From Mesorhizobium zhangyense (GTDB taxonomy: Bacteria; Pseudomonadota; Alphaproteobacteria; Rhizobiales; Rhizobiaceae): 64,000 nt of DNA. Below the pieces are notes generated by a model that saw nothing but the letters and a program-made list of their open reading frames with translations, made no database searches and had not been told where the DNA came from. Where the stretch lies: assembly GCF_011045115.1 (NCBI RefSeq), contig NZ_JAAKZG010000006.1:310001-374000 (forward strand), in the 5' to 3' direction. The position numbers were made by a program, and so were the translations under genes. Positions 60,669 through 64,000 of this stretch are shown in pieces; the first letter of the stretch is position 1, and each line of letters opens with the position of its first letter.

Positions 60669-62255
60669 ATGAGCCTCATCAAGAAATTCGCCACCGTCGC
60701 GTCTGGAACGCTGATGAGCCGGGCTTTCGGCTTCATCCGCGAGATGCTGATGGCCGCCGCCATCGGCACCGGGCCGATTGCCGATGCCTTCTATGCCGCC
60801 TTCCAGTTTCCCAACACGTTTCGCCGGCTGTTTGCCGAAGGCGCTTTCAATGCAGCCTTCGTGCCGCTCTTCGCCAAGGAGATCGAGGCCAACGGAACCG
60901 AAGGCGCCAAGCGCTTTTCGGAAGAAGTCTTCGGTGTCCTGTTCACCGCATTGCTGGCGCTGACCATCGTCATGGAACTGGCGATGCCGCTGCTGGTGCG
61001 TTTCGTGATTGCGCCGGGCTTTGCTGACGACGCGCAGAAATACGATCTCACCGTGGCGCTCGCCACCATCATGTTCCCCTATCTCATCTGCATGTCGCTG
61101 GCGGCGATGATGAGCGGCATGCTGAATTCGCTGCGCCGCTATTTCGCTGCCGCGATCGCCCCGGTCTTCCTCAATTTCATCCTCATCGGCGTGCTGGCCA
61201 ATGCCTGGCACAAGGGCCATGACGGCCTGACCGTCGGCTATGCGCTGTCCTGGGGCGTGCTGGCGGCAGGACTGGTGCAGCTCGCCATCGTCTGGATCGC
61301 CGTGCGCCATGCCGGCATCTCGATCGGCTTTCGCCGCCCGCGCCTGACACCCAACGTCAAGCGCCTGCTGATCCTCGCACTGCCCGCCGCAATCACCGGC
61401 GGCATCACCCAGATCAACCAGCTCATCGGCACAGCCATCGCTTCCGGGCAGAACAGCGCCGTCTCCTCGCTGGCGCTGGCCGACCGCGTCTACCAGCTGC
61501 CGCTCGGCGTCGTTGGCGTCGCGGTCGCCATCGTGCTGCTGCCCGAACTGGCGCGCGCCCTGAAGTCGGGCAATCTCAACGAGGCATCGAACCTGCAGAA
61601 CCGCTCGGTCGAGTTCACGCTGTTCCTGACCTTGCCGGCGACGGCCGCCCTGCTGGTCATGTCGGAACCCATCGTGCGCGTTCTCTACGAGCGCGGCCAG
61701 TTCGCCGCCACCAACAGCACGCCGACCGTGGCGGCGATCCTTGCGATCTTCGGCCTCGGCCTGCCGGCCTTCGTGCTGATCAAGGCCTTCACGCCCGGCT
61801 ATTTCGCTCGCGAGGACACACGCACGCCGATGATATTTGCGGCGATCTCGGTGGCGGTGAACATCGCTGTCGCGCTGACGCTGTTTCCCGAAATGGGGGC
61901 GCCCGGTATCGCGGTTGCCTCGGCAATTGCCGGCTGGGTCAATGCGGCCATGCTCTTCGGCGTGCTGATCAGGCGCGGTCACTGGGGCACCGACATTCCG
62001 CTGTTGACCCGCATCCCGAGGCTGGTGCTGGCGGCGGTCGTGATGGGCTTTGCGCTTTATTTCGCCATACAATGGCTCGCGCCCTACCTCGCCTCCTCCT
62101 CGCCGGTCTACACGCAAGCCGCGACGCTTGCCGTTCTGGTCGGCGTCGGCACGCTCATCTACTTCATCGTCGCTTTCGGGACCGGCGGCGCCGATATCGG
62201 CATGCTGCGGCGGAGTATCAAACGGGGTCAGAAGAAGGTAGAAAATCGCGACTGA
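60669..62255 (+). CDS. murJ: lipid II flippase MurJ
   Basis: A 528-residue MOP-superfamily membrane protein with about 14 helices that flips the peptidoglycan precursor lipid II across the inner membrane. The N-terminus FATVASGTLMSRAFGFIREM, then FQFPNTFRRLFAEGAFNAAF, is the MurJ signature. Later motifs RVLYERGQFAATNS and TPGYFAREDTRTPM are conserved. I start it at the ATG at 60669, eleven bases after GGGGGAGGG within the repeat. It is probably co-transcribed with glnD. Confidence 0.95.
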   Translation: MSLIKKFATVASGTLMSRAFGFIREMLMAAAIGTGPIADAFYAAFQFPNTFRRLFAEGAFNAAFVPLFAKEIEANGTEGAKRFSEEVFGVLFTALLALTIVMELAMPLLVRFVIAPGFADDAQKYDLTVALATIMFPYLICMSLAAMMSGMLNSLRRYFAAAIAPVFLNFILIGVLANAWHKGHDGLTVGYALSWGVLAAGLVQLAIVWIAVRHAGISIGFRRPRLTPNVKRLLILALPAAITGGITQINQLIGTAIASGQNSAVSSLALADRVYQLPLGVVGVAVAIVLLPELARALKSGNLNEASNLQNRSVEFTLFLTLPATAALLVMSEPIVRVLYERGQFAATNSTPTVAAILAIFGLGLPAFVLIKAFTPGYFAREDTRTPMIFAAISVAVNIAVALTLFPEMGAPGIAVASAIAGWVNAAMLFGVLIRRGHWGTDIPLLTRIPRLVLAAVVMGFALYFAIQWLAPYLASSSPVYTQAATLAVLVGVGTLIYFIVAFGTGGADIGMLRRSIKRGQKKVENRD

Positions 62256-62294
62256 CACCTCGCCACTACGACCTAGCCCCGTTATGCTTCTTGC

Positions 62295-62567
62295 ATGAAG
62301 GGGTGGCTGAAGAAATTAGACGATTGGATTTCAATATATGGCATTAGCCTAGCCGGGGCTTTCTTTATTGCGATTGGCGTAGCTACCGCCTCGATTGAAG
62401 TTCTGACCGGAACGTATCAGATGTGCCGTCGCGGGGGATATCTCTGTGCCGAACAGGTCGCCGACGGCATATGGTTTTATTTAGCAGCTTTGTTGCATGG
62501 ATGCGTATGGGCTGGGATGGGTATAGCCATCCTCATAACCGAGAGACGAAAGCGCAATTCGTCATAA
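62295..62567 (+). CDS. hypothetical small membrane protein
   Basis: A 90-residue protein, MKGWLKKLDDWISIYGISLA onward, with two hydrophobic segments (about residues 16-38 and 60-83) around a short loop with two cysteines (TYQMCRRGGYLCAEQ) and a basic C-terminus (ERRKRN). No family recognised. G+C is lower than that of murJ, marking the start of the accessory patch at the right end. The start is an ATG at 62295 with no strong ribosome binding site. Confidence 0.55.
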   Translation: MKGWLKKLDDWISIYGISLAGAFFIAIGVATASIEVLTGTYQMCRRGGYLCAEQVADGIWFYLAALLHGCVWAGMGIAILITERRKRNSS

Positions 62568-62593
62568 GCCGCAAGGGTTTTGCTGGATAGGCC

Positions 62594-62908
62594 TCACGTA
62601 GCGCGCGGCTGGATCTTTGCAAGTTCGTCACCGAGCCGGCGCTTTTGCTCCATGAGCTCGAAATCATGCTGAAGACCGAGGAAAAACCCTTCCGACATGC
62701 CGAAATAGCGGGCCAGCCGCAGATCGGTATCGGCAGTCACCGCCCGCTTGCCCAGGACGATCTCGTTGATCCGACGCGGCGAAACGCCGATGGCGCGCGC
62801 CAGCGCATTCTGGCTCAGATGCATAGGCTCCAGGAACTCGGACAGCAGGATCTCGCCGGCATGCGGATTGTGCAGATGCTCGTCAGTGGTAATCGGTGAT
62901 TTCGACAT
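62594..62908 (-). CDS. higA: HigA family antitoxin
   Basis: A 104-residue antitoxin of the HigA/VapI type. The N-terminal HNPHAGEILLSEFLEPMHLS precedes the Xre-like helix-turn-helix QNALARAIGVSPRRINEIVL, then GKRAVTADTDLRLARYFG. It normally neutralises HigB and represses the operon. The ATG at 62908 lies inside the 3' end of the higB reading frame, with GGAAGGG upstream. The gene is intact, but its partner toxin is frameshifted, so it is now an orphan antitoxin and possibly only a regulator. Confidence 0.9.
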   Translation of the reverse strand: MSKSPITTDEHLHNPHAGEILLSEFLEPMHLSQNALARAIGVSPRRINEIVLGKRAVTADTDLRLARYFGMSEGFFLGLQHDFELMEQKRRLGDELAKIQPRAT

Positions 62909-63156
62909 CGCTCGGCTGCCCTTCCTTCCAGTGGAAACCACTGCTCGTTGATCCTGATCGAGAACTGCCCTTTCCGATCTCCCTTCAGGGCTTCAAGCCG
63001 GTTGCCTGGCGGCACCCGCAGATCGTCGAGCTGACGCGCCTGATTGATGAGCCTCAGTTTGATCAGCGCCTTGTTCTGGATATCGGGCGGCAACCTACGG
63101 CTTCGCAGACCATTCCATATCTTCTCTGTCTCGGGATCAGCGAAGCTTGCAATCAT
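62883..63156 (-). pseudogene. higB: HigB/RelE-type toxin, frameshifted
   Basis: From the ATG at 63156 the frame reads MIASFADPETEKIWNGLRSR, RLPPDIQNKALIKLRLINQA and GQFSIRINEQW, typical HigB. After this tryptophan the frame runs out of homology. Shifting by one base at about 62937 gives FHWKEGQPSDVEITDYH and a stop at 62883, the normal family ending. Family members read QWR-x-CF-x-W here; 8 bases containing the Arg-x-Cys codons are missing. The loss removes a residue region important for RNA cleavage, so the toxin is most likely dead. Confidence 0.8.
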
Positions 63157-63219
63157 CACCCAATGTATAACGCATAACGTTATAAGGTGCAACGCAAAGG
63201 CGGAAACTCGACCGCGACG

Positions 63220-63627
63220 CTACGGAACCGTCTCCAGATCCGTAAGCCGGAACTCGTCGGCCGTGGATAGCATTGGGGCGGCGTAATATCTGGCACAGGC
63301 GTAGTGGAAGCAGTCGGCCATGTTGAGGCGAATGGCGTTGCTGCGGAAGCGCGATGCCGCTTCGACGGACAAGGATATCGACTCCTCGCCAGGCGGAAGC
63401 TCCCTAACCGCAATCCCGCGCTCTTCCAGAAACCGCGTGACGATCTTCGCGCTTTGATCGACCGGCACAGCAAGCTTCTCCGGGCGCGAAAGCGCCATCG
63501 CGGCTTCCCAGACGGCAATCGCAGAGGTGAAGGGGTCGGTTGCTCCGACTATCGCGTCCGCGCAACGGCGAGCCTCCATCTCGTCACTGAGGATTGCCAC
63601 TATCGCGGCGGCATCGATGAACATCAT
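63220..63627 (-). CDS. vapC: VapC family PIN-domain toxin
   Basis: A 135-residue PIN-domain ribonuclease. The acidic residues are Asp in MFIDAAAIVAILSDE, Glu in AIAVWEAAMAL and Asp in NMADCFHYACAR, then STADEF, in the spacing typical of VapC, so the active site looks complete. It cleaves RNA when free of antitoxin. Its ATG at 63627 overlaps the vapB stop codon (ATGATG), giving tight coupling. Confidence 0.9.
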   Translation of the reverse strand: MMFIDAAAIVAILSDEMEARRCADAIVGATDPFTSAIAVWEAAMALSRPEKLAVPVDQSAKIVTRFLEERGIAVRELPPGEESISLSVEAASRFRSNAIRLNMADCFHYACARYYAAPMLSTADEFRLTDLETVP

Positions 63628-63869
63628 TCCTCGCCGGACAATTCGTCATAGACCGAGCGCGGCAGCGGCTTTCGCGCCTCGTCGCTCAGTTCGATCCCGA
63701 ACTCGGCCCTAAGCCTTGCTGCTGTGTCGAGGGGGCTTTCGCTGTTGCGCCGGCGTGCCAGCGCCTCGGTCATGGCGATGACGATAGCTTCGGTAAGGCC
63801 GACGCCCTCCATCTGCGCGAAGGTCCGCGTCAGCTTGTCGGCATCCTTGTTGGTGATGTTGATCGTCAT
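63624..63869 (-). CDS. vapB: VapB family antitoxin
   Basis: An 81-residue antitoxin starting MTINITNKDADKLTRTFAQM, with an N-terminal DNA-binding strand-helix and C-terminal toxin-wrapping tail (LDTAARLRAEFGIELSDEAR, then KPLPRSVYDELSGEE). It belongs to the Rv0623-like VapB group that pairs with PIN toxins. AGAGGTG precedes the ATG at 63869; an upstream extension to 63920 lacks homology. An inverted repeat at 63911-63925 is its likely operator. Confidence 0.9.
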   Translation of the reverse strand: MTINITNKDADKLTRTFAQMEGVGLTEAIVIAMTEALARRRNSESPLDTAARLRAEFGIELSDEARKPLPRSVYDELSGEE

Positions 63870-63910
63870 GCTACACACCTCTTTCTCTATATAGCTCAAT
63901 CTATATGGAA

Positions 63911-63925
63911 TTACCAACATGGTAA
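63911..63925. promoter_or_regulatory. inverted repeat upstream of vapBC
   Basis: TTACCA (63911-63916) and TGGTAA (63920-63925) form a perfect repeat around ACA, about 42 bp before vapB, beside an AT-rich stretch (63885-63910) that probably contains the promoter. It is a likely site of VapBC autoregulation. Confidence 0.45.
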
Positions 63926-64000
63926 GTTTTGAGCCGTTTCTGTTCTGCGCTCTTGAAGTCGCATCTTGATCGCGCCCGCGCCTTCGTTCATAAGCGCGCA

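Noticed and set aside
1-64000. tRNA, rRNA, CRISPR array, prophage or transposon genes
   Set aside because: I looked for tRNA arms and the conserved T-loop, rRNA blocks, direct-repeat arrays, and integrase or transposase motifs and found none that I could support.

Overview
This is a chromosomal window from a high-G+C alphaproteobacterium of the order Rhizobiales, most like Mesorhizobium or a close Phyllobacteriaceae relative. That placement is inferred from protein families typical of the group (ALDH16 fused to a second ALDH domain beside deoC, a DUF6356 protein, rhizobial Fur/Mur-type and PII-uridylyltransferase proteins), from many sugar ABC operons, and from several classes of short palindromic intergenic repeats. 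No rRNA, tRNA, CRISPR array, transposase or integrase was recognised.

Layout. 1-7.1 kb: tail of an amino-acid-synthesis (DUF1185) gene and a MarR regulator, then a leftward hyuA-hyuB hydantoinase/oxoprolinase pair with an orphan amino-acid-type binding protein, and a rightward ferredoxin-NADP reductase. 7.5-18.4 kb: a divergent amino-sugar region. Leftward are an N-acetylglucosamine kinase-like protein, a GntR/UTRA regulator, a SIS-domain deaminase and NagA; rightward is a complete ABC importer with a Gfo/Idh dehydrogenase and a class III adenylate cyclase. Matching operators with an 11-bp period lie between them. 18.4-24.3 kb: a leftward deoC-ALDH16-SDR-FAH cluster, apparently for deoxy-sugar or 2-keto-3-deoxy-fuconate breakdown, divergent from a Fur-family regulator. 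24.4-34.9 kb: 6-phosphogluconate dehydrogenase, then a second leftward sugar system (ABC importer, TIM-barrel isomerase, Gfo/Idh dehydrogenase, aldo-keto reductase) facing its LacI regulator across two identical 15-bp operators.

35-47.7 kb: mainly housekeeping and scattered metabolic genes: prfC, an NAD-dependent epimerase, a class II glutamine amidotransferase, an Lrp regulator, dut and a HAD phosphatase, a PEP-mutase-family protein with a trans-3-hydroxyproline dehydratase, an EI24 membrane protein, adenosine kinase, a sorbosone-dehydrogenase-like protein and a Tat-exported hydrolase. 47.7-52.1 kb: the most unusual part. The 3' end of maeB (malic enzyme) is present three times in the same orientation: once in the intact gene, once as a diverged fragment of about 340 bp, and once as a vestige of about 50 bp. 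An isochorismatase-family gene and a low-G+C convergent pair of small genes lie between the copies.

52.2-62.3 kb: mutS, an Rsm22-type methyltransferase, a short Hsp70-like protein, glnD and murJ. 62.3-64 kb: a toxin-antitoxin patch with a HigA antitoxin whose HigB partner is frameshifted, and an apparently intact VapBC pair.

All calls come from reading the sequence by eye. Functions named below family level are inferences from motifs and context.
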